From the NCBI RefSeq assembly GCF_002999335.1, contig NW_020312590.1, positions 248,001 to 312,000 on the forward strand: a stretch of 64,000 nt of DNA, written 5' to 3'. This DNA is from Cyclospora cayetanensis (taxonomy: Eukaryota; Apicomplexa; Conoidasida; Eucoccidiorida; Eimeriidae). Positions 1-13,200 of the stretch are shown here, piece by piece. The notes beneath the pieces are model-generated. The model was given only the letters and a program-made list of their open reading frames with translations. It had not been told where the DNA came from and searched no databases. The position numbers were made by a program, and so were the translations under genes. Every line of letters starts with the position of its first letter. Position 1 is the first letter of the stretch.

Positions 1-1811
1 CTGCGTCTAGCATCTGCGTGGACAGCTCTTTTTGCTGCTGCTGTTGCTCGTAATGGCGCACCTTGTTGCTCCCCGGCTGAAACACAATGGCCTCCAGAGA
101 TCTTTGGGTTCCAGAAGGGCAAGGATCATGGAGACCCTTCAAGGGCTGCAGGAGCATCATCTTCTTTCTTTGCTGCTCTTTTAGCTTCTTGATTTGTGCT
201 TCACTCCTGATTTTGACGATGTCCTTGAGGATCCGTTCAGATAAAGAGCAACTCCTAGGCGCGTTCGGGGCTTCAAGGGCTACAGCAGACTCCTTGCCTG
301 GTACCACGCGGGCTTCCGGTATGAAACTCTCTGATTCTGAATCAGGCTGCAGCTGCACCTGCGCCTCCCGCTGCACCTGCTCCTGCTGCTGCGCCTCCTG
401 CGGTTGGGGCTGCACCCGGGCCGTCTGTTGTGACACTTGCTCTCCTTGGCTAGCCTTTAGGGCCTCTGTGAGATCTGTCAGCGCTTCTTGTGTCTGCCCT
501 CTAAGGGCCAACGCAAGACCTCTCCGATGAAGAGCTTTGGGGTTCTGCGGAGTCCTCTGCAGTGCTGCCGAGCAGTCAGCAATGCACCTGTCTAATTTCC
601 CCAAGTAGAACAAAGCGGTAGCCCTGTTGCTGAGGAGCTGCCCTACCAGCTTTTCAGCAGCAGCGGTAGCAGCAGCAGGCAGTAGACCCTGAGAGTGCAT
701 GCACCAATGAGGGCAAAAAGAATGGGGCTTCGGACACCCAAAAACCTTTCTCACAGAGCTTCCCCTTTCGATGCACAGTTTTTTGCACAGTACAAACGGG
801 CTGCCAAGGGACGTCCCCTCTGCCGTACTCTGCTCATTTCTGCCTCCGCCTGCTGTAGTGCCTGTGTGTAGCACTTCACGGCGGCTGCGTACTTCTGTGC
901 GCCGAAGTAGGTGTTCGCCTTCTTCTTTAGGGCCCCCACTTGATCCAGCACACCCCCTGCTTCTTCAGGGGATCCCAGGGTTTCCATATACGAAGAAACA
1001 TGAGCGGTGGAGGCACAGATTCGCATTCTAGGGCCACCCACAGCAGATTGGGCACCTCCACGGCTTCCTCTCGCTACTTGCTGCGGCCACATGCACAAGG
1101 TGGTAAGGTTTTATCTCATTGAACTGGAGGGCTTGCGGGAGACCCCATAGGGCTGTTAGAAGGTGAGGAGTTATATGCCCACCTCCATTGAGAACTAAGA
1201 GCAAGTTGCAAGCACTAGCTAGACGTGCTACCACCCTGGCTGGGTCTCTGTTGCAGAGCCGCTGCTGCCGTGCAGCCAACTGCCGGATGAAGGACAGCAC
1301 TTGGGAGAAGTAGTATGAGCCTTACTGATACCGGCTTGGGCTTTTGTGCCTTTGGTACTGGGGATGCATTTGTGCCCGAACCCCCTGAGCAGACCCCAGC
1401 GGCTTTGTTGGTTCCGTCTTCCTCATCAGCATCGGGGTCATAGGCGTCCCATGCCTTGTAGTAATCTGGAAGGGAGTTCTGGTCACGGGCGTACTTTTTC
1501 CTATTCTCTGCATCAACTTTCCTGTGAGCCGTGGGCACACCGGATGAAGCTGTGCGATCTATAGTCTTTTGGGCATTAACCATAGGGGGAGCAGCTGAGT
1601 CATTCATGCCACCCTCGCACAGCTGTTCCTGGTGCAGCTGATGCTGCTCATTAAGTGCATGCTTTTGCGTCGAATCGGGGCAAGATCTTTTTTCTTGTTT
1701 TTTTACTTCGGCACTCTCATAGAAAGACTCTTCCCAGTCCCGCAGGTCTGATAGATATGCTTGCAGCTCCTCCGCATTCCTGCGGATCTGCGCCTGAACT
1801 GCTAGAGACAT
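1..1811 (-). CDS. RPAP3-like TPR co-chaperone (3' end off window)
   Basis: Probable homologue of RNA polymerase II-associated protein 3, an HSP90 co-chaperone subunit of the R2TP complex that assembles polymerases and PIKK kinases. The first exon (1811-1326) starts with ATG and encodes an RPAP3-type head (IRRNAEELQAYLSDLRDWEE) and an acidic segment, LPDYYKAWDAYDPDADEED, at the place where RPAP3 has a similar motif. The donor is GTAAGG at 1325. A second exon (about 1080-829) carries the first TPR helix pair (ALKKKANTYFGAQKYAAAVK). A third (688 to the window edge) continues the TPR array (LLSNRATALFYLGKLDRCIA, then KALHRRGLALALRG) and ends in a Gln-rich charged stretch. Junction 829/688 is phase 0 on both sides; the start of exon 2 is less certain. 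Other TPR co-chaperones (SPAG1-like) remain possible. Confidence 0.62.
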
Positions 1812-2092
1812 CTGCGCTTACTACTGCTGCTTACGTGGCGTCGTTACAACGGATCGTGTTTGCCCTGCCTAGGCGCAAGTTGCTGACTCGAAAGTTGGGA
1901 TATGCTGCAGTGTTTGAGCTCCTAGGGATACATGTAGAGTGTGAGTACTACAGTTTATTCGTAGACGGATGGGGAGACAGCATCGAAACGTCTCTAGAAT
2001 ATGGGGCTACCAAAACTGCTGCTGCATCAGCAAAGTCACAGATGTATCAGCCTTCTTCGTTGCCTTAAGCGTTTCGTGTTAGCTAGTGGCTG

Positions 2093-2484
2093 CTAAACTT
2101 CTACAGGAACAGTCTCAAGTGCTTGTGCCTGTTGCCTCTCGTGGATGCCTACTGGCGTTTGATTTGGGCCTGTGATCATCACCGCAAGAAGCTGAGACAG
2201 GGGCATAGGAGAGCTTCGGGCTCGTTCCACGATCATGCGCAAAGCCATTGTTGCTGGGCTTGCCAAGCTGCGCTGAGTGACCACTGATCAACAAGGAAGG
2301 GCAACGAAATTCGTTGTGCTAGGAGCGCAAGCGGGACATGAGCCACCATATTTGATGCTAATTCATTGGAGAAGCAGCGAAAGTTGGAGGCGAGAAAAGC
2401 GGCAGCACTTATGGGGTCACGAATAAACAGCGCTGCCACCAGGAGGCTGTCGCCACCCGACCCACACGAAGGAATTCCAGGCAC
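2093..2484 (-). CDS. Unrecognised coding segments
   Basis: Two overlapping open segments read like protein but lie in different frames. The 2484-2233 segment contains a helical stretch (SLLVAALFIRDPISAAAFLA and following). The 2284-2093 segment ends at a TAG with VERARSSPMPLSQLLAVMIT and a hydrophilic tail. They cannot be joined by a normal-sized intron, so either one frame is spurious or the junction lies elsewhere. They sit upstream of the RPAP3-like gene on the same strand and could be terminal exons of the segment at 2778-3053. I do not recognise the family. Confidence 0.22.
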
Positions 2485-2777
2485 TATTGTAAGAGCTGTT
2501 CAAGCAAACTGGGAGGAAACTCGTGCATATTTAAGCTAAATATCATTGCATACTGCACAGTGGAAAAAACAAAAGGCAACCTGGGGCTGCAGATTGGGGT
2601 AGGGCCCCCGGTGGCCACCTAGACTGCGAATGCGCAAGGGGGTAGCACTGATCTTCAAAAACGGACGCCAGAATAGAAAACTCAAGTTTTCTGAAATAAA
2701 GTCAAGCAAACTTGATACTCGTGTGCCGCTTGGTACACCATGCGTCTGGTAGTGACCGGACGAACGCGGCGGCGTTT

Positions 2778-3053
2778 TCAACATGCTTTCTTCATGGAAA
2801 CCACTTCCTTTTCCCTCTTCATCATAGCAAGCAAAACGCCTTTTCGAGAGAGGAAATCTGGCATATAACGTGCAGTCGGCTGAACGTTCCTGTTAGGCAA
2901 GTCATATAAGAAGGCAAACGGAAGACATCTGACGAAGATCCGAGAATCCAGCAGCTGATTGCCGCTCTGCCGGCTATACGCTTCCCATAGAGGAGTTGCG
3001 GTGAACAGCGGCACCACCTGCACACGCAGAATCGCAATTCTTTCCCGTTCTTC
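2778..3053 (-). CDS. Unrecognised small protein, 3' exon
   Basis: An open frame follows an in-frame TGA at 3056-3054 and runs to a stop at 2778. It encodes EERERIAILRVQVVPLFTAT, then a well-mixed sequence (GNQLLDSRIFVRCLPFAFLY) and a Lys-rich end. Composition is that of a real protein rather than an antisense shadow. No ATG precedes it in frame, so it is probably a terminal exon with an acceptor near 3050. Upstream on the same strand, 3210-3030 is also open in another frame (MPFEAPPYVAYTFTMKRRK and on), but the phases do not join cleanly. That upstream part overlaps PTPA exon 1 on the other strand. A mitochondrial protein is conceivable but only a guess. Confidence 0.3.
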   Translation of the reverse strand, partial: EERERIAILRVQVVPLFTATPLWEAYSRQSGNQLLDSRIFVRCLPFAFLYDLPNRNVQPTARYMPDFLSRKGVLLAMMKREKEVVSMKKAC

Positions 3054-3118
3054 TCATCTGTCACGTTCAAGTCGGAACGTACAACTTGTGAGATTGCCTT
3101 GTCTTGCAGAACGTAGGT

Positions 3119-5950
3119 ATGCAACCACACGACAAAGCCAGCCCGTTCGACTGGAGGGGTCTTTCGGCGCTTCATGGTGAACGTGTAGGCAACGTAGGGG
3201 GGCGCTTCGAAGGGCATCATGGGCGACCCCCGCCAATGCCTGATGCATTTTGCTGTGTGCACCCATCGGCACTGGAGAATAGGCAGCAGCAGGCTGGTGG
3301 TGACTGGCATTTGCGGGCTACAAGCAAGCAAGTGCGGACTGATGCAGATCTTCGCCGATGGTTGTCCTCTCCGATCCATTCTCGGTTTCTTGCTTTCATT
3401 GGGAGGCTGGCGAATCGCGCAGCTGGAAAGAAATCCATGCCTAGCCTCTTGAGAGTTAACATCGCAAACCAGCGAATGCTTGAAGCAGAACAGCTACAGC
3501 TAGCGCAGCGTGAATCACAAACAACCGCAGCTGCAGCAGGACCAGTGGAAGCAACAGCACGCGCACAGCAAGACAAGGGTTTTCAAAGTCTTATAGCCTC
3601 TTTTGCCCCGTTTACTGAGCTACCATCCAACGCCGCCTGCTGGGAGTTGCTGGGTGTCTTGCGGCAGTTGCTGCAGTGGAGCGACGATATCGAGCCGGTC
3701 CAGCAGCCAACGCGGTTCGGCAATCAAGCATTCAAGACGTGGTGCAGGAAAGTGGAGGATGTGAGCATACATACCCTTTTAAGGCATTTAAAAACGGGGT
3801 TTGAAGCAGTGGGAAATTAGCATATCCTAGGTCGCATAATGGTGACCATGGCTCTGGATTGAAGAGAACGGAGGAAGCCAATCATGGTGGAAGCAGTAGT
3901 GTGAATAGATTTGCATTGACTGCCAAAGGAAGAACCAAGCAAGCGAACGGTGGAGCGGTAGAGAGTCACACTGTTAGACTTCTAATACAGAGGGGAATGG
4001 GTATTACCATTCCTTTTGATTGGCCTTTCCAGAAGGGTTTTTTTCACTGGTGCTGCCAAGCTGCGCACTGGTGGATATTTGATTGCCATTTCCGCTTGAT
4101 TCCTATTTTTTGTAAAATGTGGTGGACCTTGTCTTGCTCGTGCAAAAATGCCGCTTCATTTGGACATGTTTATCGCTTCTCGACCGTACACGACCCTGTT
4201 TTTCTTCCTCCTTAGATCTCCGTTGCTCCTTTAAATGCTGTGCTTTATTCTTAGGAGGCTGGCGCGCTGTTGATCAATGTTTGGGAAGCTAGCGGGGTGG
4301 ATATATCAGATGATGAAAAACAACAGCTGACTGAAATGTTCTGCAGCTCGTTTGGCAATCCAGTGCGCCTCGACTTTGGTACTGGCCATGAGTGTGCTTT
4401 CGCCATTTTCCTCTTCTGCCTTTTCGAAAAGAAGATCTTGAAACCAGAGGAGCATGACCCATTTGCTGTCTTGGGCATTTTCAAGGGGTAAGCGTCTCCC
4501 TCCCTCCGTTCAAGCGCCTCTGCACTCGTCTGTGTATCGGTTCATTGAAACTGCTTCTCGCCCTCGTGTAATACAGTGCTCTGCGATCAAAGAAGGGTAG
4601 TCAATTTTTCCCTGTCCCCACCAGACGAATACTCTGCCTTCTCTTGATGTTTCAACGAGTATTTTTGGGAATGATTTTCGACAGATATGACGCTTGTGCC
4701 GTGTTTTCGCTTTGAGGCCTTTAATGTGTAGCACACCATTGCGGATCCATTGCCAGCCTCATGTGAGCCTAAATCGAAACTTCCTTCTGCTTCTTTGGTG
4801 CATTTGCAGATACGTGGAAGTGGCCCACGCGTTGCAGCAGCGATATATGTTGGAGGCAGCAGGCAGTCGGGGAGTTTGGGGCTTAGACGATTTCCACTTC
4901 CTCACGTTTCTCTGGGGAGCGGGGCAACTGGCAGAGCAGCAGATCATTGAGCCTGCGCAGGTGAGCCAAGGGTGGAGCAGGGTGATAAATAGGAAGAATC
5001 ACGAGGGGAAAAGCGCTTTTGGCTGCACAAGTCACTTCCACTGGATACAGAGGGGAGGAGGGCTGGTAGGCATGCACATATACGTCTCTCTGTTTACTCG
5101 TGTTGAGGTTCTGCAGATCACGGAGCGAGACTTAGTGCGGCACCTCGCTGCTGACTTGCTGTACTTTGATTCAATCGAATACGTGATGCAGGTACGACAG
5201 ATACAGACACCACATTTCAAAAGAATACAAATACCGACGTGTACAGGCTGAGATTGGCAGGTGCGAGCCTATTCGCTTTTGCAAATTCTACTGTAGCATT
5301 TGTCGTGCCGGCAGACGTAGCCTTTTTGAATTGTCTTGGATTTTTCATTGCGATTACATAATCTAGCAGACTTTTTGGTGGAGACGAGGCCCAAAGATCT
5401 TTTATTGTCAAGTTGAACTTTTTTTGGAACATCAGAGAGAGGCACTGCTTCAGGGAGCTGTCTTTATCGTTACGGTTCAACACTGTTTGACTGCGCGCTT
5501 AATTCGCTGCAGACCAAGAAAGGTGCCCCCTTCTTTGAATGTTCGCCGATTCTATATGACGTCAGCGGTATCAGCAGCTGGTGAGACTTTGCTGTGCTGC
5601 TACAACTAAAGGAAATGGGTTACTTCACGCAACTGAGGTACTATATGGCGGTAAAGATAGAAAGGGAAGAATACGATAAAAACAGTGCCAGAGCGTGCCA
5701 TAGAGGAATAATAAAATACGCACTTATTGGTAGGCCTTTTGTTTTCTTGAAGTCCACCCTAGGTCGATGCAGCACTCGTGTTTTGGCTTGCTGGTGCAAG
5801 ACCTGGTGGTTGCTGCTGTTGCTGATATTCTTGTTCAGGAAGAAGATTTGCTCGGGTTTGATTCGGATGTACGAAGGAGAGGTTCTGTGCAAGTTGCCCA
5901 TTGTCCAGCACTTCCTTTTCGGTTCTCTCTTCCCGCTAACCGAATATTAA
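3119..5950 (+). CDS. PTPA: Serine/threonine phosphatase 2A activator (PTPA)
   Basis: PTPA activates the PP2A catalytic subunit (an ATP-dependent chaperone and prolyl isomerase role) in cytosol and nucleus. Exons: 3119-3760, 4255-4487, 4810-4960, 5117-5191, 5513-5580, 5839-5950. All junctions are GT-AG and phase-consistent, giving about 426 residues; human PTPA is shorter, the excess lying in the N-terminal region. Hallmarks in order: WSDDIEPVQQPTRFGNQAFK, the DFGTGHECAFA nucleotide/PP2A-contact motif, GSRGVWGLDDFHFLTFLWG, SGISSW at the exon 5/6 join, and GLIRMYEGEVL then PIVQHFLFGSLFPL at the C-terminus. I used the first in-frame ATG (3119); an ATG at 3236 is also possible because conservation begins only near HSRFLAFIGRLAN. 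The next gene on this strand starts 1.3 kb downstream. Confidence 0.92.
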
Positions 5951-7283
5951 ATAGTGCAAAAGTGGCATCCGTAGGTGTATTTGCAGCGAATTCAATTCCC
6001 TTAAGAGGCGATGTGTTCTTTCTTGTAAAGTCTGTGTTTACTCGTTAATAATAATTCTCATAAATTATCCTAATAACACATGTCGCGGTTTGCTGCATGA
6101 AAACTAGAGAGGGCCACTGTGCCACGGTTGGGGTGGACGATGTGAAAACTTTCCATCTTTTTTTAAACAAGTATCTCGAGGAAGAGCATCTTCACTTTTT
6201 GGTCGTATTACCGTTAATAGGCAAGATTGTGCATTTTTTGTGTAGTAATTAGAACTTGTACTGTAGATTTGAACTCATGCAGTACGAGGTTTGTTCGTCT
6301 ACCCCTGTATACTGGGAATAGACTCGCACTTTGCCCTGAGTTACATATGATGCGGAATATTCAGGCTTCGCTTTTATTATGGCTTACTATACTGATGCTT
6401 TTGTACTCTGTGGGTTTCATGCAAACGGTGAACACTTACTGGGCGAGTTGTCTAGTGCCCACTTCCTCTGAGAAGACCACAGGCTGCAACGCAAGGAGTG
6501 TGCCAGTAAGGCTCATATCCTTCTTAGATTACAGAGAAAGCGAACATCCACTAAGTTAAATACGTATGAGAAATAATTCCCTCTACTCGAGGATTGCCGA
6601 GGAAGACCAGTGAAATGCCCATGCACACACGGGTTCGGCAGCATTTTATTGGTTCTTCTGCAAGTTGAAATGAAAAGAACAGAACGCTAATACATAGCTA
6701 AATGGTCATTTAATCCGAATCAAAAGCTAATTCTAGTAACAGATGCGAGCGGAAGTGCCTGTTCGTATGGTCAACCAGTCGCCGAGGCGCAGGCCAGTGA
6801 CCTGCATGCCAAGCCACCTCCATTGGAGTTGTTTGAACTCCGCGAGTCGCTTTCCTCTTCCGACAGACTTTAAGACTCTGGTTTATATTGTTACGCTTCC
6901 CAAGTACAAGGTGCAGCTAAGTGGTTTGATTATCCGTGCGTGAAAGCGTTTACGCAGGCAGTGTGCTGTCTTCATGAACGAGTGGATGCTGGTTCGGTGG
7001 TGTGGCCACTGCGCTCAAAGTTTGAAAGCTCACAGTGAGAGTTTCTAATAGCTCTTGCAGTGAATTTCGCAGAGGCTTAATCCATAAACGCAACAAAGTG
7101 CAGCCAAGCGCCGCCATCATGCTTCCCTTATTGTTGTGAATCGCGGGGCCATGCCGAATCAGGTAGCTTCATTTTGCCTAAGGCAGTAATTCCCTCCCGA
7201 AAAGCAAACTGCTAAAATCATCTTCTTGAGCGAGAAAAATATCAGCTCTGCTTAGTGTGCTAACAGCGTTTGCTGTATCTCTG
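5951..7283 (+). other. Intergenic, no gene seen
   Basis: The stretch between PTPA and the coiled-coil gene is more AT-rich than the flanking exons and contains only short, unconvincing open frames. It should hold the PTPA 3' UTR and the promoter/5' UTR of the next gene. No RNA gene or repeat was recognised. Confidence 0.5.
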
Positions 7284-10200
7284 ATGCACACGGAACCATG
7301 TTGTACAGAAAGTGCCGTTACGGAAAGGACCTTACAGGTCAAGAACAAGCCGGACAGTGCCTTCTCTTCATCTCCTCTATCATCTTCCAGGCTCTCCTCG
7401 GTGGCTCTGACAGCAAGAAACGAAGGAGAGATGCACAACGAAACGGGCAACATAAGTGTTTTCCCCTTCCCGGTAGTGTTCGCCAATTGCCAACCGGGCA
7501 GCTGGGTGCGCAAGCACATCCGCCTAACAAACAAAGGAAAAAATGAGCAGAAACTAGCTGTTACCTCCTCAAATCCTTCGGTGCTCTTCGTTCATAGGGA
7601 GGCTCTAACCCTGCCTCCCGGGGCGTCGGTTTTTCTCCCCATAATAATGTCTGTGCCGTCCGCCGGCAATGGCACGGGCAATGGGGGCTCAAGTCAAACT
7701 GGAGGGAAACTTCCGTTCACGCACTCTTATCAAACAGAGGGAGAGCTCCACGGGCTTCGGCAGGAGCACTGTTTGACACGGGAGTGCCTCGCTATTAGAG
7801 GAATGGGCTGGAGCATCGATCTACCGGTGCTCGTGACCCAGGCAGAAGAGCACACGACAGACAACCAAGCGTCTTTAGACACTAGGAAGAGAGCCAGTTC
7901 TGTGTTTTTCTCTGATTCCAAGCTGAAAACAGCACCCTCCCTACTAAACAGCTCTTCACCTTTACCTCCGCGCCGCAGCACCCGTAGGTCAACGGAGCCC
8001 CAAAGGAGGCCTCTTACAGTTTCTCTATCCAGATCAGACACCTTTAAATGCTCTCTAGAGGGCTCTTGTGACGAAGTTCCCATTACACACTCTGCAGACT
8101 CCTGGTGGCCGGCCCCCCAGGGGCTCCCCTCTCCACAAGCAAAAGGGCCCTCACCGTCTTCTGCATTGAGTTGGGGCCTCTTGGACCCATCAGACCTTTT
8201 AGATGCAAAATCCGAAGGCACATCGCAGTCCTCTATTAGCCCAGCTTTGCTTGCCTCGCAACAACCTCTAGACGGCTCCAGAGGGGCCTCCAGGCTTTTG
8301 CCTTCTTCTCCACCTTCCACGGGATCGCCCTCAGAGGCGAGCCTGCATTACAGTGGCAGTGACAGCTGTTGTAATAGCAGCAGCACCGTGTTTGAGGGTC
8401 GCCTGAGGGCGGTCCCCAAAACTGAGGGTGATAATGCTAGATACGGGGACCAAGGGTTCTCTGATGCTGGGGGGTTGCAGTTTGCAGTCACAAACAAAGG
8501 CAGGTTCTGCACTGCAAATACTCAGAGGGAGCCTCCGGTGGCCACGGAAGCAAGATTACCTCGTCGGGATAAAGTGAGCTTTCAGAAACCCCACTGGAAG
8601 AATTTGGAGGACAGCATTAACAAGGCTCAGATCCCCACCGCTGAGTGCAGCGGTGAGGCAGGGAGGAAAGGAGCCCCTGCGAGTGCGCTCTCAAGGTCGT
8701 TACAAAATCATGCTCAGTTAGCAGCAAAGAAGCAATTTGAAACCGTACCAGGAAAGCAGAAAGAAGTGGTTTCCGCGGAAGCTGAAGTCCTGACACACCA
8801 GGACGCACTGGTATGCAACAGGAAGAAGGTTGAAGCCCTGGAGCGGCTGCATGGGCAGCAGCATGCCATGCACCAAGTAGGAAGCATGCGGCGATCCAGA
8901 AACCTCACCGCTGACTCGTTGGCGCAGCGGAGTCCTCTTTGTTCTGCGAGAGAACTCCCAACGCCACCTCAGCAGCTGCAGGCTGCACAGCTACAGCAGG
9001 CACCACAGCAGCAGCAGCTCTCCCCGCAGCTGTGCAGCAAGGAAGAACAAAAGCGCGCAGAAGCTCACCAGCAGCAACTGAAGCTCGAGTATCAGCGTGA
9101 CTCAGACCATCTGAACACAAAACCGCAGTTGCAGCTACCCGCCAAACCGACGAATTCGTCAATACAGTCGTTATACCCATTTCACACACTGGGGAGGATA
9201 ACTGCGGAGGATGCTATCCTTTCAGACGGCAGCAATAGACACAGTGAATGCACGCACATCGGTCAATTTATCAGCACGAAGCGCCTGCGGGAGCAGCAGT
9301 GGTCGCGAGCGGCACACAGGCAACAGGACGAGCTGAGGAAGCTCAAGGCCGCTCTGGCTGCTGCTCATGCGCAGCACAAAAAGCAGCAGACACTGCTGCA
9401 GCGGAGACTACATGCATTCGAAGCAGAAGCAGCAGTAGCTGCAGCAGAAGCAGCCGCAGCCAGAGAAAGGGAAAAGCATTTGCAGTTGCAGATAGAAGAG
9501 CAGCAGCAACGCTTTGCCGCTGCTGAACGGTCTGCTGCTACCAAATATGCCGGACTGTTCCGCCAATTTCAGGCTGCCATGAGTCGTGAAAAAAACCTCC
9601 AGATGCACTTGAAAGCTGCACAAGCTTCGCTTACTTTCCTGTCGTCACTACGGCAGCAGCAAAGAGCTTGTACTCCAGACCGGCCTTTGGACCGCCTCCA
9701 GGGAGGCCACAGCATTGATGGCGCAGCTCGAAAGCTACGCAAATACAGCAGCCAGAGCTGCAGCAGTAGCCACAGTAGCAGCCACTACAGCAACACAGGA
9801 AGGGGTGCCGAGCCACAGGAAACGGATCACCTCTCGGACGGCGAGCAGAAGAAGGCCTCGACAGGAGTGCCGCCGGATGCAGTTTGTTTTTTAAAGGTCC
9901 CCGCGGAAATTCAACATCTGATTGATCATCTAGACACTGCCAGGGGCTCGGAAGCAGCACGCAAGGCCGATGCTGTAGGCAGTGTTCCTCCTGCAGGCAT
10001 TGCAGGCAGGTGCAAGCAGCGGCTCGGAAGGGCCGTTTCTTTGTCCTCTGAATCTGCTGCCTCCTCCTTTTCCTGTCTACAGCGATCCAGGTCTAGGAGG
10101 CAGGAACGCCGTGACTGCGGCAGCGAAAACCTTCGCAGCAGAAGCAGCGGCTGTTGCAGTTGCTGTGTGAGGACGCGCGGGGGGCTGCAGCAGCGGCTCG

Positions 10201-13200
10201 CCAAAGCAACTGCAGAGCTCATTGCTAAGACTCAGTTACTTGCTGCCCGGGAAGCGGCGGAGGAGGAGCTGCAGCAGCAAGCAGCCGACAGTTCAGCAGC
10301 CGCCGTCGCAGCCGAGAAGGCAGCGGCTGCAGCAGAGAAAAAGTTACTGTGTGCAATCTCCAGGAACGCAGAAGCGCATGCCGAATTGACTGCTGCTGCT
10401 GCTGCAAAGCAGGCAGCGGCAGCTGCGGCAAAGGCCTCAGACGCACTGGTAGAAAAATTGCGCGCCTCCGAGAGGCAGCTCCAGCTTCAGTGTGAAGCTC
10501 TCAAAAGCGAAAGAGATAGCTGGAAGCAGCAACTGCAGAAGCACCTGCGCCAGCGGCACAAACTCTTGCAGAAAATGCAGCAACAGCACGTCCGCCTCCA
10601 TGAAGAGCAAAGCAAATGCCCTGAAGAGGAGCAGCAGTCACAGCAGCACCGCCAGCTGCAGCAAGATCTGATGCTCGTAGGAGCACCAGGAGACAACGCG
10701 CCAGCGTTTCCTGCAGCAGCAGTGGCCGACAAGGACTCTGCCGCAGCCGACGGTGGCTCAGACCCATTGATACTTGCAGTGCGGCAACTGGTGGTCGGCT
10801 TTGCACAGCTGAAGGAGCACCTTCTCTTACTGAGGCGACAGGATGCAGAGACCCTGGTCTCTCCTCTCATGAAGAACTGCAGGCAGAATCAGCAGCAACA
10901 ACAGCAGAAGCACCCGCAGGAGGAAAGCCACCAGCAGAGCGCCCCTCTTCTAGTTAGCTGGTGGCCTGAAGGGCAGCATGACCTCCCCAGCCTCGACACC
11001 ACCACTAGCGACGGATCTGTCGAGTCGGTGCTGCGTGGTAGAGCTGAGCAACTCGTGTTTTACGTATCTAGCGTTTTGCTGGCTGTGGGGCGTCGGCTGG
11101 CAGCCAGCAGCCAGCGGGAGTTAAGGGTCTGCAGGGAAAACAGGGTGTTGCTGCAAAGGCTGAAGGGTGAGACAGCGAGGCGAATCAAACAAGAGGCCAA
11201 GAATGAGGTACTCAGCACGCACCTCAAGGCTCTTGATGCAAAGGTCAGCCCATTTCTTCACTCAGCCTCTGTGGATCTCTGAGCCTCTCCCTGCGACTCC
11301 TGCGAACCCCCTCTTTGTCGTTAGCCTAGTGCTAAGGAACTGCCGACGTGCAATGAGGTGGCTGTTTCTGGTTCTTGCAGTCTTCTGCTATGGAGTCCTT
11401 TGCGGCAGCAGAGGCTGAAGCAGCGGCAGAGCACCATAGGGCTGAGGTATCCCTTCTAAGCCGGCAGCACGCGGAGGCCTTAGGGACGCTCAAATCCTAT
11501 GAGGAAGAAAGGGCTTTGCTGCTCTCGCGTCATCTAGCCGTTTGTAGCAAGGTGCAGCAGCTACGAGGGGCCCTTCGACGGGCAGTACAGCGGGGCCGGA
11601 AGGCAGCAGCTGCCGCTGCTGCTGGAGCAGAAGATGCAGTACTGCAGCGGCTCTCCGACTGGCGGGAGTCCCTCATGAGAACAACCGTTGAAGCAGCGGA
11701 GAGTTGCCGCATGAATCCCTGCTGTGGGAGCCGCAGCGGCAGCTGCTGCAGCAGCAAGTCCAGGCGCTGCTGCGGGGAGGCTTCTCCGTGGGATCAGAAG
11801 GGAGCTGCAGGCCACTTAGCGGCTCAAGGCTTAGCGCAGCGTCTGGCTGCCGCAGAACTCGCAGTGCTGCAGCTGCGACAGGCCCTGGCGAGAGCGTACC
11901 AAGGGTGTGCGGGCCCCTATGGAGAGCGGCAGTCTTCCATTGACCCTCCGTCTTACAGGAGTATCACACCCACGGCGAAAGAATGGCGAGAAGAAAAACG
12001 CGGCCTTCACGAGGAGCTGCGAGGCCGTTCCAGCGACGCAAGTAGTTGCGGTGTTCCTGGTAGGATGGCGTTGCAGCTAGTTCAATGCCTTCACAATCCC
12101 TGATAGACCTCTTCCGTTTTATGTGACAGGCAAAAATAGCGCGCCACGGGGGCGCAAGGATCAACTGGACGCATGCGTCGGTGCGTGAGACCGTGTTACG
12201 GCAGATATAACCTGCTGTGTGAGAGATTTTGCTTCCTCATGCGTGTCTGCAGACTCGTTTACAGAGTCTGCTAGACATCCTAATATTCTAAGAAACGGGC
12301 AGTCAAGCGTACAGACCACCAGAGAAGGGCCTTGCTTCGAGGCGACTTGCCCGTCTTGGGACATGGATTCCTCTCCAGAGCCAGAAGGCTCCTGCCAGGA
12401 GTCTGGATGCTTCTGCTGCATGAGCAGACGACATACATTTCTGCAGCAGCAGCTGCGGCAGCGGCAGCTATTCTCTGCATGCAGTGTTTTGAATCAAGAA
12501 CTAAACAAGGCCTCAGGGGACCTAGAGAGAGCCCTAGCCGAGGCAGCACGGCTGATGGACTGTGTCAAAGCTATGAATAGGCAGAAAAGTCTTCTAGAAG
12601 CTGCAGCAGCAAAGGGAGAGGCTGCAGAGCTAGAATCGGAGGCACTTAGAACCAAAGTCGCTCTCCTACAGGTAAGGGGGCCTGATAGACGAGGCCACAC
12701 GTTCGCACGAAGGTGGACCATCCAGCACGCATAGATTCATTGGCAGATCTGGATCCCATGGGGGCTTTGTAAGAAGCCAAGGAACTGAAAGCAGATAAGC
12801 AGGCATGTGAAAAGGTCCAGTGTACATTGGCATTAAGCAAGCTCTCCTACGGATGACCGTGCTGCCGCTAGATTGTGCGCTGCCAACGTCTTGCTGCAGG
12901 CCCTGCTCAAACAGGAGCGCGAACTCTGGAGCAGCGAGCTGCAGCTCTTGAAAGGAGCGCAGGCAGAGACACTGCCTGGAAACCTCCAGGGGCAGCAGAG
13001 GGAGCTGGTTGAGGCCCTCAAGACCGCACAGACTGCGGCGGCAGTGGCGCGGCAGCAATTGGAGCAGCAAGAAGGAGCAGTGCAGCAGCTGCACCTGCAA
13101 GTGCAGCAGCTGCAACAGGATGCAGCAGAACGTCTTCATGTGAGCGATCGCCTTCACGAGGCGCTCACACTCTGCAAGGGGAATTACGAGAAGGATGCGC

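Noticed and set aside
12780..12899. Apparent one-base frameshift in the giant coiled-coil gene
   Set aside because: A normal intron from 12672 to 12899 with a CTTGCTGCAG acceptor restores phase, so no error is needed.
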